Assembly (NCBI GenBank): GCA_015063895.1
Contig: SVTG01000002.1
Location: 99,130-163,129 of the forward strand
Length of the DNA stretch: 64,000 bases
Reading direction: 5' to 3'
Origin: Oscillospiraceae bacterium
Lineage (GTDB): Bacteria; Bacillota; Clostridia; Oscillospirales; CAG-272
In this document: positions 25,534 to 34,617 of the stretch, one piece after another
Layout: each line of letters opens with the position of its first letter
How positions within the stretch are numbered: position 1 is the first letter of the stretch
Notes under the pieces: model-generated
Told to the model about the DNA's origin: nothing
Databases searched by the model: none
What the model saw: only the letters and a program-made list of their open reading frames with translations
Program-made: the position numbers and the translations under genes

Positions 25534-26309
25534 AAACACGAATTTTGAAGATTTCAGCCTTATGCTTGGCTATTGCTCTTATTGTTGGCGTGTGTTGGTT
25601 TGCAAATGGGCTTGTGGGTAATCCCATTTCAAAAATGATGGCTCGTAATGCGGCAGAAAAGTATCTTAGAACAAATTATTCAAATATAGACTATGAACTT
25701 CAAGAGGTCTCATATAGCTTCAAGGAAGTTGGATACTATGCACACGTTGTATCTCCCGGTAGTGTAGATGGTAATTTCACGCTGCGCATGTCAATGCTCG
25801 GAAAAATACGTGGTGATGATTATAGCACACGTGTTGAAGGACACGGCAATGTGGCAAATAGATTATTTTTTGAGTATCGTGAAATGGTGGATAGCGTTCT
25901 CAACAGTAGTGCGTATCCTTACACCATAGCTATGGGGTACGGTGACTTGGAATTTGAGCGCGAGGCTGGTGCAGAGGTGGTAGAGGGCGCCATCAAGAGA
26001 AGCGAGCTTGTTAACGACAGATTTTATAACGTAGGCATGCTGGGGGCTAAAAATGGCAAGCTTGTACTGCATATTGATAGCGACAGCGTTGCCGATACCA
26101 ATGAAAAGGCAGCCGAAATACTGTTAAAAACAAAGGAATTATTGGATCAATCGGGCATTTCATTCTATTCCGTACATTTTGTGTTGGGGGAAATAAATCT
26201 CAAGGATTTTCTTTCTACCGATATCAATGAGGATGGTATCATCGAACGAATCGAAAAATGCGCTGAGAATACAAGGAATTACTATAACGAGCAAGATAAG
26301 GCAAAATAA
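25530..26309 (+). CDS. YfjL-like membrane-anchored protein
   Basis: This 259-residue protein has an N-terminal hydrophobic helix (about 7-27), then GNPISKMMARNAAEKYL and an extracytoplasmic domain of mixed helix and strand. The N-terminal pattern resembles YfjL-like proteins, which often follow sigma/anti-sigma pairs in Firmicutes; the biochemical role is unknown. It may be the signal sensor or a target of the sigma factor. It overlaps the anti-sigma gene by 4 nt and is the last gene of the operon; repeat B2 follows 33 bp later. Confidence 0.75.
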   Translation: MKTRILKISALCLAIALIVGVCWFANGLVGNPISKMMARNAAEKYLRTNYSNIDYELQEVSYSFKEVGYYAHVVSPGSVDGNFTLRMSMLGKIRGDDYSTRVEGHGNVANRLFFEYREMVDSVLNSSAYPYTIAMGYGDLEFEREAGAEVVEGAIKRSELVNDRFYNVGMLGAKNGKLVLHIDSDSVADTNEKAAEILLKTKELLDQSGISFYSVHFVLGEINLKDFLSTDINEDGIIERIEKCAENTRNYYNEQDKAK

Positions 26310-26342
26310 GATACTCGCGGATAAACAAAAATGCGTGTGTCC

Positions 26343-26712
26343 AAATCGGTCACACAAGCCAGCAAAAGAAAAGGCCACCCAGTCGGGTGGCCTTTTCTTT
26401 TGCCGATTACGGGGGCTTGCGGTTTGAGCCCTGCGGCGTGCAAATATCATAAAAATTGCAAGTATAATATCGCCGCAGAAAAGGTTGACGTTTTTGCGGA
26501 GCAAAATGGTCGGCGGTGTCGACAAGTCAACCTTTAAGCGTGCGAAGCGCAGCGAGCAAAGCGGGGCAACATTCCACCTGTGCAACCGCATTATGTGACC
26601 GAAATAGATGCAGGTCAAAAAACCCCAGAAGCCAAGCGGCTTCCGGGGTTTTTTCGTGCCATTTTTCAGGGTGAAAATAAAAAGAGGCATTTGCTGTTTT
26701 CGTCGTGCGAGC
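26343..26712. repeat. Intergenic repeats B2 and partial A3
   Basis: AAATCGGTCACACAAGCCA (26343-26361, same as B1) is followed by a terminator hairpin (GAAAAGGCCACCC / GGGTGGCCTTTTC), then about 200 bp with no recognisable gene. From ~26586 comes a partial copy of the A repeat: GTGACCGAAATAGATGCAGGTC, the AACCCCAGAAGCC / GGCTTCCGGGGTT hairpin with flanking T-runs, and GTGAAAATAAAAAGA. It stops at ~26712, exactly where a rhamnosidase reading frame begins on the minus strand. Confidence 0.75.
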
Positions 26713-26715
26713 GAG

Positions 26716-26924
26716 AGGGGGAGCTTGACGCCTGTGCAGGAAAGATCGCTTTGCGTGTGATCGTAAACGATCTGTGTCATATCCTGGTCAAGTGCCACCA
26801 GAACACGCGCTTTGATATGACGCTCGGAGACCTCGCTTTCGCTGACCCAGGATACGGTAGCACTGTCCATGGCAAATCCCAGCGGCGAGGTCAGATGGTT
26901 GGTTTTACAGTTAAAGATATTCAT
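26716..26924 (-). pseudogene. Truncated alpha-L-rhamnosidase (GH78), N-terminal fragment
   Basis: The first ~70 residues, beginning MNIFNCKTNHLTSPLGF and including ATVSWVSESE and IKARVLVALDQDM, look like the N-terminal beta-sandwich start of GH78 rhamnosidases (PLG...P.LSW pattern). The frame then enters repeat A3, where the protein meaning is lost and a terminator lies. The remaining ~800 or more residues expected for the family are missing, so this is a remnant, probably created by recombination at the repeat. A ribosome site (AAAGGAAT) is still present 19 bp downstream of the DUF4838 stop, which fits former membership of that operon. Confidence 0.7.
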
Positions 26925-26943
26925 ATAATGGGATTCCTTTTAT

Positions 26944-28905
26944 TCAGATTTCGGGGATATTGTTGCCGCCGCCCGCGTGCATATAAAAGTAGCGTCCCGC
27001 ATAGCCGAGCCCTACGTTAAAATGGTCGTAGTAGGTCTCAAAATACGCCTCACGCTTTGCGTACTCGTCAAAGAAGGCGCCAAAGAGCGTTGCCGCCTCG
27101 CGGCGCTTACCCTCGGCAGCAAGGGCGATGGGCTCGGCTACGCCGAGGAGGAAATCAAGGTAAAAGTCAAGCAGGCGCATCGACACAGTCTGGGTGCGCA
27201 TGGGCATATTTTTGTGCGCTGCAAGGAAGGGCTTGAAGGTGGCGGCAAATCTGCCGAGCTCGCGCACGCGGGGCGCCATTTCGGGGTCGTACAGGCGGTG
27301 GAAGTCAGGGTCCTTGCTCGCCTTGCCCGCCAGATACCTTTGCGGCACGATCTCACCGAGGTCGGTGAGAAAGTCAAGCATCTCGCGCCATGCTTCGCCG
27401 TAGGCGTGGGAGAAATAGTCCTCTACGATATCTTCGAATTTGACATTTACGTCAAACAGGGTCGCGGCATAGGTGTAAAAGGGCAGACCGTGCGGCCAGT
27501 AGGAGCGCTGTGAGCCGTCCTCAATGATGCCGTGGAAGCCGTGGGCGTAGTAGCCCTTGACGTCCTCGTGAATAATACGGGCATAATGGATGCTGCCCGG
27601 GTTGTAGTACTGATTGTAGCAGAAGTGATATTCATAAAGGAAGGTGTTCACGCCGTACTGTGCCATGGAGGACTTGGCGTAGGGAATATACTCGTCGATA
27701 TCGCGTGGGAGCGTGATATCGTTGTGCTTAAAGGGCACAAAGGGGAATTCCTTGGGCTGTGGGTCTACCGAGCGGTAATACGCACGCGTGATGGGTGCGA
27801 ACAGCATGGTAAAGCGCGCGGGATTTTTGATATTGACGGTTTCGGATTTCCAGATCGTTTCATAGTAGCAGATAAATACGATGCGTGTTTTCAGCGCGCG
27901 GCGTGTCAATTCCTCATCGATCTCGTTCATCAGCATAATGTACCAGTCCGTGACGATCCTTTTGCGGCACGCTTCACATTCGCAATGGTTGTTGTAATAG
28001 TCTGCCAACCAAACGTGCAGGTAGTCTACGTTTGTATTTAACGCGGCGTAATCCGCCACGCTCTTGACCCATAGGCGTCGCGTTTCGGGGTTTGACATGC
28101 ATACGTTGGTGTTCAGCGGCACACCGAGGTAGAGCTGGCGCTCGCCGTTCAGCATGGCCAAATGCACAAAAGACTCGGGGGGAACTGCGCCCGCGTCGCT
28201 TGCCTTCCAGCCAAGTGAGGAGCTGATGCCGTAGGGCTCAGCCGTCCAGCCGTGCCCCATGTCGTGATATTGCAGACCGCGCTTAGAGATCTCAGCCTCG
28301 CACTGGCGCTTCCATTGCAGCACCTGTGCTTCACTCACGGGCTCGGGCTCGCGGGCGTTGTTGAAGGCATGATCGTAATAGCTATCGTAATATGCCTTGG
28401 GGTTGTCAAACTCCTGCATAAAGATATTCATACCAAGCTTGGGGGTAAAGTCAATGGCTTCTATCATCTGCTGCTGATATTCGCCCCCCTCGTTGCACTG
28501 TCCGCGATAGCGGCAGTCAGCCATCTTGTGGTACTTGGTGGCAGTTATTTGCTTGGTGGGAATGAACTCGCCGTCAACACCCGGAAACAGCCATCTGCAG
28601 CCGTTTAGCGTGAGGTAGCGGTAGACCGCAAGCAGCACAGAGCGGGGATTGGAGCCGGCAATGATGCCGTTGCCCGCCCCGTCCACGTCTATGTGCAGAA
28701 TGTCGTCAAGCGTGAGGTCCTCGGCTTCACTCGTATCAAGCCCGAAATCGGCCATCAAGCCAAGGTGAAATCCCTGTGTTGCGGTGGGCTCGTAGGCAAT
28801 GTCGATCTCGCCGCAGCGCGGCATCATCATGCGCAGATATTTTTTTAATTCCTCTGCGGCAAAATCAATCACGTGGTTGGCGGTAATTTTAAAAATATGA
28901 AACAT
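26944..28905 (-). CDS. DUF4838-type putative glycoside hydrolase
   Basis: This 653-residue cytoplasmic protein has an N-terminal GH20-like/alpha-glucuronidase-like beta domain (about 1-110). A TIM-barrel region includes the Cys pair CECEACRKR (~295) and acidic residues in YHDMGHGW and YLHVWLADYYNN. The plan matches the DUF4838 family found in polysaccharide-utilisation loci; its reaction is not established. AAAGGAG precedes the ATG. It lies 46 bp downstream of the rhamnosidase stop and was followed by the truncated GH78, so all three formed a minus-strand operon. I infer a glycosidase acting on rhamnose-containing oligosaccharides. Confidence 0.8.
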   Translation of the reverse strand: MFHIFKITANHVIDFAAEELKKYLRMMMPRCGEIDIAYEPTATQGFHLGLMADFGLDTSEAEDLTLDDILHIDVDGAGNGIIAGSNPRSVLLAVYRYLTLNGCRWLFPGVDGEFIPTKQITATKYHKMADCRYRGQCNEGGEYQQQMIEAIDFTPKLGMNIFMQEFDNPKAYYDSYYDHAFNNAREPEPVSEAQVLQWKRQCEAEISKRGLQYHDMGHGWTAEPYGISSSLGWKASDAGAVPPESFVHLAMLNGERQLYLGVPLNTNVCMSNPETRRLWVKSVADYAALNTNVDYLHVWLADYYNNHCECEACRKRIVTDWYIMLMNEIDEELTRRALKTRIVFICYYETIWKSETVNIKNPARFTMLFAPITRAYYRSVDPQPKEFPFVPFKHNDITLPRDIDEYIPYAKSSMAQYGVNTFLYEYHFCYNQYYNPGSIHYARIIHEDVKGYYAHGFHGIIEDGSQRSYWPHGLPFYTYAATLFDVNVKFEDIVEDYFSHAYGEAWREMLDFLTDLGEIVPQRYLAGKASKDPDFHRLYDPEMAPRVRELGRFAATFKPFLAAHKNMPMRTQTVSMRLLDFYLDFLLGVAEPIALAAEGKRREAATLFGAFFDEYAKREAYFETYYDHFNVGLGYAGRYFYMHAGGGNNIPEI

Positions 28906-28951
28906 GATATTCTCCTTTGATTAAGGAATGCGTACGGTGCTTCGCCTGCCG

Positions 28952-31130
28952 TTATTCGGTCAGCGCATCGGCGTGCGGTATCGTCAGGGCAACGTAAGAG
29001 GCAAAGCCGTGGTCAAGACTGCCGTAGCCGTCCTTATATTCCCACAGGGTGCCCGTGGTGCGGCTCATGTGCAGGCAAAAGGTCTCTAGATTTTGCGCTA
29101 AGAGCGCCTTGTCCAGCACGTTCATTCTCAGATAAAGCCCGATAAAGGCGTGCTAAGAGCGCCTTGTCCTGCATTTGCATGAGCACGTTCATTCTCAGAT
29201 AAAGCCCGATAAAGGCGTTTTTGGGGCAGAAGGTGTATTCACCGTGGTCGAAGCTTTTGAAGTCGTCGATCACGTAGCTTTTCAACCTTGCATATTGCGG
29301 TGCGTCAAGGTCAATGCCGCCGTAGAGTATGGCGTAATATTGGCACGCCTCTGAAATGTGCTTTTGATTTTCAAGCGTTTGGTCGGGGGTTCTTACGGCG
29401 TGGTCAACAAACACCTCGCCGTTAAACGAAAGCGCCGCGGCCTTTTTGCGAAGGCTCTCAGCCTTTTTTAAAAGACGGGGCATAGAAAATGTCTTTGCCA
29501 CGGCAGAAAGCAAAGCCGCGTAAAGGAAATTCGTGGGGTAATTGACGTCCTGCGTCCAGGAGTTCGCATCCGACCATTCAACGAAATTCCATGAAGGAAG
29601 GTTTTCTAGAAGTCCGTCCTTATTTTCATAACGCTCAAGAAAGCTGAGGATACCCATCACGGAGGGCTTAAAAATTTCTTTATCCTTGTCGGGATTGCGC
29701 TCGTCAAGATATTCGCAGACCTCAAGCACGTACCACATATCCCACTGGGGAATGAATTTTCTGCTTTGGTGCGCGTCGCTCGGGTAGCACATGGGCAGTA
29801 CGCCCTCGGGGAAGGTGCCGTCGCCCCGATAAAGAACGTAGTTTTCAAGGAAAGCGTCTTCGATCGGTGTTTTACCAAAGAAAAAATGCTCGGCGCGCCC
29901 CGTAAAAAACGAATCGCAAAGCCAGCCCGCGCGCTCGCGTGAGGGGCAATCGGTGAAAAGATCCACGGCGTTGTGCGCAAAGGTGCGCAGGGCCGATCGA
30001 TAAATTTCATTGTGCAGGGGCTTTTTGAAGCTGCGGGGGATCACCGCCGTCATATCTCTTTCAAACGTACGGTATCCTACGGACTTCAGGCACAGGGTGC
30101 CTTTTTTGACAAAAACAGCTACGTGACGGAAGGAATAGGGCTCAAATGATTCCTCAGTTGCCTTGCCTGCCGAAAGCTTATATTCTATGACGCTTTGCAT
30201 ATTGATTCTGCGGAAGGAAAAGGTGTTGCCTTCACATAGCTCGCTGAAGGCAACGATCACGTCGCAATCGCTTTTCACGTCGGCGTCAAAACGGATAAAG
30301 CCGGCTATGATCCTGTTAAAATCAAGCATCAGCCATTCTCCCGCCGAGAGTGTGACAGGCAGCGTCCCTTCACCTGAAAGCTTGGTTTTATGAAGGCTAC
30401 CTACGTAGCGGTAGGGCTTGTCCTTGATCTCATCGGGGGAAAAGATGCCGTATTCGGGCTCCCTGTCGGGCGGAAAGCTGTATGCGTTTTGCTTGGCGCC
30501 CGTGCCGAATTTTTGGCTGTCTGCGCGCCCGTCCTCTGTCGCGGTAAAGGTGCCGCGTGACAGATATGCTTGAGCGTCGCACACCGTATATGACGGGAAG
30601 GGCACGCGACGGGGGATAAACCGAATATTTTGTGCGACGGCAACGGCTTGTACGGGCAGCTCACTGTCGCCCTGCGCGTCATAGATCTCGCCAAAATGCC
30701 GTTGCACCGAATAGCGCTCTACCTTGCGCACGCGGCGCGTGTTTTCAAAGCACTGAAAATCCTTGCCCGTGTATTTGGTCACCACGCCACGCTCCCTGAT
30801 CTCTGCGCAGAAGAAGGAGTCCTGAAAAACGGTAGACAAGCTCTTGCAATGATAGCCTGCCACTTCTATGACGATCTCGTTTTCCCGGTTATCGGCTTCC
30901 TTGATGTTGGATAGATCGTGTGAATCGACCCTTGCATAGCCCTTGGCGGTGCGCGCGGGGCCAAAGCCAACGAAATTGCCGTTTACGGTAAGACGGTAAA
31001 AATCCGCGGCGGCGATCTGTATCGTTACACCCTTCAGCGATCTTACGTGCTCGCGAAAGATGAGGTGGCGGTTCAGTTTTTCGGAATCGGTTTTATAGTT
31101 TCCCCAAACGGGTATAGCCTTGGTAAACAT
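28952..31130 (-). pseudogene. GH78-like alpha-L-rhamnosidase, C-terminus frameshifted by a tandem duplication
   Basis: The frame from 31130 runs to a stop at 29034 (698 residues). It contains a beta-sandwich N-terminal part and the six-hairpin barrel of GH78/Bac_rhamnosid6H, including FTDCPSRERAGWLCDSFF (~400) and WNFVEWSD (~530). Near the end a 55-bp segment is duplicated (29097-29151 against 29152-29218). This shifts the frame, so the last ~35 residues are unrelated. In the alternative frame, translation continues as TTGTLWEYKDGYGSLDHGF, the conserved family ending, to a stop at 28952-28954. The ancestral gene thus spanned 28952-31130. The enzyme may retain partial fold but is probably inactive, unless the duplication is an assembly error. 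GGAGG precedes the ATG. Confidence 0.8.
29097..29218. repeat. Imperfect 55/67-bp tandem duplication inside the rhamnosidase gene
   Basis: GCTAAGAGCGCCTTGTCC occurs at 29097 and 29152, and the 37-bp stretch starting AGCACGTTCATTCTC occurs at 29115 and 29182. The second copy carries 12 extra bases (29170-29181), the original in-frame sequence. A net insertion of 55 bp (not a multiple of 3) explains the frameshift. Confidence 0.92.
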
Positions 31131-31153
31131 ATCGTTCCTCCGTTCGTCTGAAA

Positions 31154-31196
31154 GTAGTAACTACCCTCATCATATCAAAAATCACAGGTTTGTCAA
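31154..31196 (-). promoter_or_regulatory. Rhamnosidase operon promoter with start-site palindrome
   Basis: On the minus strand TTGACA (31191-31196) and TATGAT (31069+100, i.e. 31169-31174) have a 16-bp spacer. A perfect GTAGT-A-ACTAC palindrome (31154-31164) lies at the predicted start site, where a repressor could act. Confidence 0.65.
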
Positions 31197-31275
31197 GCGC
31201 CCTTACTTAAAAAGCAAAAATCCGCATAAATACAGTTAAAATCAGACTCAAACAATGCCGCAGACGGAAAGGGGA

Positions 31276-31304
31276 TTGACAAAGAGTAAGCGGTTTGCTA
31301 TACT
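31276..31304 (+). promoter_or_regulatory. Promoter of the ceramidase-like gene
   Basis: TTGACA (31276-31281) and TATACT (31299-31304) have a 17-bp spacer, 70 bp before the chosen start. Its position rules out an upstream in-frame ATG at 31255. Confidence 0.75.
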
Positions 31305-31374
31305 TTGCTTGAACTCGACTTTTCAGAGTCGCGGTAATACGTATACTGATTTAGAAGAACGAAGGAGATATGTG

Positions 31375-32682
31375 ATGAAGGCAGGATTTGCAGAGGTCGA
31401 TTACACGCCGATCCACGGCTTTATGCCCGGAGAATTTGAAGCCTACTATGCCAAGGGGGCGTACACACGCTTACAGGCAAATGCCGCAGCGTTTACCGAC
31501 AATGAAGAAACGGTGATTCTGATCTCCGCCGATCATCTGATGTTTCCCAATAGCTACGCCAATGCGATCCGCAGCCAAATCGCAGAGCAAACGGGCGTGC
31601 CGATGGATCACGTACTGCTTGCCGCTTCGCATACGCATATGGGCCCTGCCCTGGATATCCCTTGCTGGAAGTCTCCCGCCGAGCCGGAGATCGCTCAGGT
31701 GGTGGCACGCCGCATCGTGCAGGCCGCTGTGAAGGCCTTTGAAAATCAAACCGACGGTATCAGCATTGGCGTGGGCACTGCCGAGGAGCGGCGCTTTAGC
31801 TTTTGCCGTGATCTCGTGCTGGCGGACGGCAGCATCAAGACCAATCCCGGGTATCGCGACGATTTGGTCCGCACCTGCGATACACCCGATTACGGTGTGG
31901 AAATTATGCGTGTGGAGCGCTCAGGTAAATTGGTTGCCATCATGGTCAATTACGCCAATCACCCCGACTCCAACGGTGGACGCGAGCGTAATAAATTCTG
32001 TGCCGATTGGCCCGGATTTTTGCGCATTGCCCTCAAGGAAAAATACGGCGAGGACGTCACGGTCCTGTTTTTCAACGGCTGCTGTGGTGACGTCAATCAC
32101 CACGACTTCCTGTATCGGACAGACCGTACACTTCATGCGGCACCGGGTGTGGTTACCCCTGAGGTCATTGGCCGCGGGCTTGCCGATATGGTCTCTCAGG
32201 CATTAGACGGTATTGTAGCAAACGAGCAGGATCATACGGTATGTGCGAAGCGTAAGGCCATTACCGTAAAACGCCGCCAAATTACCGATGCAGAGCGCGC
32301 GTGGGCCGCCGACGTGCTTGAGCGCGTCAAAACCGAGTACGTACCCGCGTGGGAGTACGGCACTGCCATGGCATACGTTACCAAATGTGAAAACGTACCC
32401 GAAACCGAGGAGTTTGCGGTGTACGGCTACCGCGTGGGCCCTTGGGGCATGCTCGCCATGCCGGGTGAGATGTATACTGCCGTAGGCAGAGCCATCAAAC
32501 ACGGCTCGCCCTTCGCGCATACCATTCCCGTGGAGCTTGCCAACGGGCATCACGGCTACGTTATTCCCGACCACGTGCGCGAGAACGGCTCGTACGAGGG
32601 ACGCTTCAGCTCGGGCACAACAGGCTTTGGCGCCCCTGAGGCAATTGTTGCGGGGGCTATCGAAATACTGAAGCAAATATAA
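31375..32682 (+). CDS. Neutral/alkaline ceramidase-like amidohydrolase
   Basis: This 435-residue protein has the N-terminal fold of neutral/alkaline non-lysosomal ceramidases. AASHTHMGP (~90) and VNYANHPD (~190) supply likely zinc-binding histidines, and FFNGCCGDVN (~235) matches the conserved NGxxGDV segment. No signal peptide is present, unlike secreted ceramidases. The family also contains many uncharacterised carbohydrate-locus hydrolases, so ceramide may not be the substrate. AAGGAG lies 8 nt upstream of the ATG. It is a single-gene transcript, divergent from the rhamnosidase operon, between its own promoter and a strong terminator. Confidence 0.78.
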   Translation: MKAGFAEVDYTPIHGFMPGEFEAYYAKGAYTRLQANAAAFTDNEETVILISADHLMFPNSYANAIRSQIAEQTGVPMDHVLLAASHTHMGPALDIPCWKSPAEPEIAQVVARRIVQAAVKAFENQTDGISIGVGTAEERRFSFCRDLVLADGSIKTNPGYRDDLVRTCDTPDYGVEIMRVERSGKLVAIMVNYANHPDSNGGRERNKFCADWPGFLRIALKEKYGEDVTVLFFNGCCGDVNHHDFLYRTDRTLHAAPGVVTPEVIGRGLADMVSQALDGIVANEQDHTVCAKRKAITVKRRQITDAERAWAADVLERVKTEYVPAWEYGTAMAYVTKCENVPETEEFAVYGYRVGPWGMLAMPGEMYTAVGRAIKHGSPFAHTIPVELANGHHGYVIPDHVRENGSYEGRFSSGTTGFGAPEAIVAGAIEILKQI

Positions 32683-32694
32683 AAGCTGTTTAAA

Positions 32695-32736
32695 GGGCAG
32701 GCATCTCACGGTTTTCGTGAGATGCCTGCCCCCTTT
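32695..32736. terminator. Strong terminator between convergent genes
   Basis: A 16-bp perfect stem (GGGCAGGCATCTCACG / CGTGAGATGCCTGCCC) is followed by CCCTTTTTG on the plus strand. It lies between the ceramidase-like gene and the convergent dehydrogenase gene. Confidence 0.88.
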
Positions 32737-32742
32737 TTGCTG

Positions 32743-33840
32743 TTATTTTACAAGAAGAGTTTTGACGTTTTTCTGAGATTTGGCATAGGCAATGGCTTCG
32801 TTGATCTCGGTAACCTTGAAGCAGGTGCCCAGCGTCTTGATCTTTTCGTGCAGTGCGGTGTGCGACTGAAGGAACTCAAGGTAAACGCGGACGTCGCACA
32901 TGGAGTACTGAGAGGAGCCGATGATGTGCAATGCCTTGAAGGTAATGAGTTGGGGCTGAATGGCGATCTCGCCCGAGGCGCTGTACTGACCGGGTACCAG
33001 ATAAACACCCCTGTTTCGCAGAATGTCCATGCCCTGTACAACGGCCGCAGGTGCGCCCGAGCACTCCACACACAGGTCAACGCCAAGTCCGCCGTTTTCT
33101 GCTTGCAGTGCCTTTGTGACAGCCTCAACGCCCTCGCGGGTGAGATTAAAGACCTTATCGGCACCGATCGAGAGGGCCGTGTTCTCTCTTGTGGTATCGT
33201 TGCCCGCGGTGATGGCATAGACGGTTTTTACGCCCAATGCCTTCAGATACATCACGGCAAAGGTGCCAACGGGACCAAGTCCTTGCACAACAGCTACGTT
33301 GATGCTTGCAAAATCAACGCCCGCCTTTTTTGCCAGCTCGCAGGCGTGAATAGCGGTGGGACCGGGGCAGGCAAAGGTAGCGGCAACCGTGGGGTCAATG
33401 CCCGTGGGGATCTTGACAAGGTTTGACAGGGGTGTGTAGTTTACCTCGGCATAGCCGCCGTAAAGATAGGGGGCCACGTCAATGCTGCCGCCGTTTGTGA
33501 CCTGCATGCGCACGCAGTTGGCGTCGTCACCGCTTTTACAAAGCAGGCATTCGCCGCAAGGAACGGCAATATCGGCAATGATGTTATCGCCGACGGCAAG
33601 GCCGTATTTTTTGCCCTCTTTTTCATCTAGGTTGGTGATCCTGCCGACAAACTCGTGTCCGATCACCGTCGGGGGATTGATGGCCAGCTTTCCGTTGTGA
33701 AAATGCAGGTCGGTGCCGCAAATACCGCTGGCGATCAGCTCCATTTGTCCGTATCCCGCAGGAGTGGGGGTGATTTCAAATTCACGCACCTCAAAATCCT
33801 TGTGTGCGCCCATAAAAACAGCTGCTTTTGCTTTCATCAT
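32743..33840 (-). CDS. Zinc-dependent medium-chain alcohol/polyol dehydrogenase
   Basis: This 365-residue MDR-family enzyme has catalytic-zinc residues Cys41 and His62/Glu63 (GHEFVGR) and a structural-zinc site with Cys95, Cys98, Cys101 and Cys109. A Rossmann motif VVQGLGPVGTFAVMYLKALG lies around 185-204. It oxidises a sugar or alcohol, or reduces an aldehyde, with NAD(P)H in the cytoplasm. It is the last gene of the glycyl radical operon (9 bp after the activase), so it probably reduces or oxidises the radical enzyme's carbonyl product. ATG ATG at the start leaves the first codon uncertain by one residue. Confidence 0.9.
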   Translation of the reverse strand: MMKAKAAVFMGAHKDFEVREFEITPTPAGYGQMELIASGICGTDLHFHNGKLAINPPTVIGHEFVGRITNLDEKEGKKYGLAVGDNIIADIAVPCGECLLCKSGDDANCVRMQVTNGGSIDVAPYLYGGYAEVNYTPLSNLVKIPTGIDPTVAATFACPGPTAIHACELAKKAGVDFASINVAVVQGLGPVGTFAVMYLKALGVKTVYAITAGNDTTRENTALSIGADKVFNLTREGVEAVTKALQAENGGLGVDLCVECSGAPAAVVQGMDILRNRGVYLVPGQYSASGEIAIQPQLITFKALHIIGSSQYSMCDVRVYLEFLQSHTALHEKIKTLGTCFKVTEINEAIAYAKSQKNVKTLLVK

Positions 33841-33849
33841 GTTCTTTTT

Positions 33850-34614
33850 CTACCTTTCTACAGTTACTGAAAAATATGCTTGATAGATTGCTTTTATTTC
33901 GTCAAGCTCCTCTTGGGTAAGAGGCTGCTGTGTACGATAGGCATATTCAAGGCCCATTGCCTCGTATTTGGCACTTCCCAAGCGGTGAAAGGGCAACAGG
34001 TCTACGTGCTTGATCTCAAGAGCCTGCAAGCGCTCGCAAATGGCGCGTGTTGCCTGTGGCGACGTATTGAAGCCCGGTATCAGGGGAATGCGAATAAAAA
34101 TCGGTATGCGGTCTGCTTGCAGGCGGTGTAGGTTTTCAAGAATGCGCGAAAGATCTCCGCCGATTTCCCTGTATTGGTGTTCGTCTGCTGTTTTAAAATC
34201 AAACAAATAGCCCGCAATAAAGGGATTTAACTGCTCAAAAAGAGCATACGGCACACAGCCCGCGGTGTCCACGAGCACCGACACGCCCCTGTCCCGCAGG
34301 GCCCTTGCTAAGGGAACGAGCGCATTTGCCTGCAGCATAGCCTCACCGCCTGAAAAGGTCACACCGCCGTGACTTTCATCAAAAAAGGCCTTATCCTCCA
34401 AAAGCTCTGGCAAGATCTCCTCTACCGATACTGTGCGCCCAAGGATCTCGTCGGTATCTGTGGCGCGGTAATGCAGGCGAACGGGGGCGTTGCTCAGATT
34501 TTCGGGATTGTGGCACCAGGGGCAGTGCAGATTGCAGCCCTTGAAGAATACGGTGGTGCGGATCCCCTCTCCGTCGCCTGTTGAAAAATGCTGGATCTTT
34601 GATACGTTCAGCAT
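33850..34614 (-). CDS. Glycyl radical enzyme activating enzyme (radical SAM)
   Basis: This 254-residue radical SAM protein has the cluster motif CNLHCPWC (Cys27, Cys31, Cys34) and GGVTFSGGEAMLQ for SAM binding. It resembles PflA in length; I see no extra ferredoxin-like Cys cluster, so it is the short, single-cluster type. It would generate the glycyl radical on the enzyme encoded just upstream (3-bp gap), using SAM and an electron donor under anoxia. Its ribosome site (CAGGAG) lies within the last codons of that gene. Confidence 0.93.
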   Translation of the reverse strand: MLNVSKIQHFSTGDGEGIRTTVFFKGCNLHCPWCHNPENLSNAPVRLHYRATDTDEILGRTVSVEEILPELLEDKAFFDESHGGVTFSGGEAMLQANALVPLARALRDRGVSVLVDTAGCVPYALFEQLNPFIAGYLFDFKTADEHQYREIGGDLSRILENLHRLQADRIPIFIRIPLIPGFNTSPQATRAICERLQALEIKHVDLLPFHRLGSAKYEAMGLEYAYRTQQPLTQEELDEIKAIYQAYFSVTVER

Positions 34615-34617
34615 GGC

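Noticed and set aside
26160..26924. 254-residue continuous minus-strand frame
   Set aside because: Only the first ~70 codons resemble a protein (GH78). The rest reads through a terminator-bearing repeat and the end of the YfjL-like gene.
31255..31374. Longer N-terminus for the ceramidase-like gene
   Set aside because: The extra 40 codons span a consensus promoter; the ATG at 31375 has a proper ribosome site.
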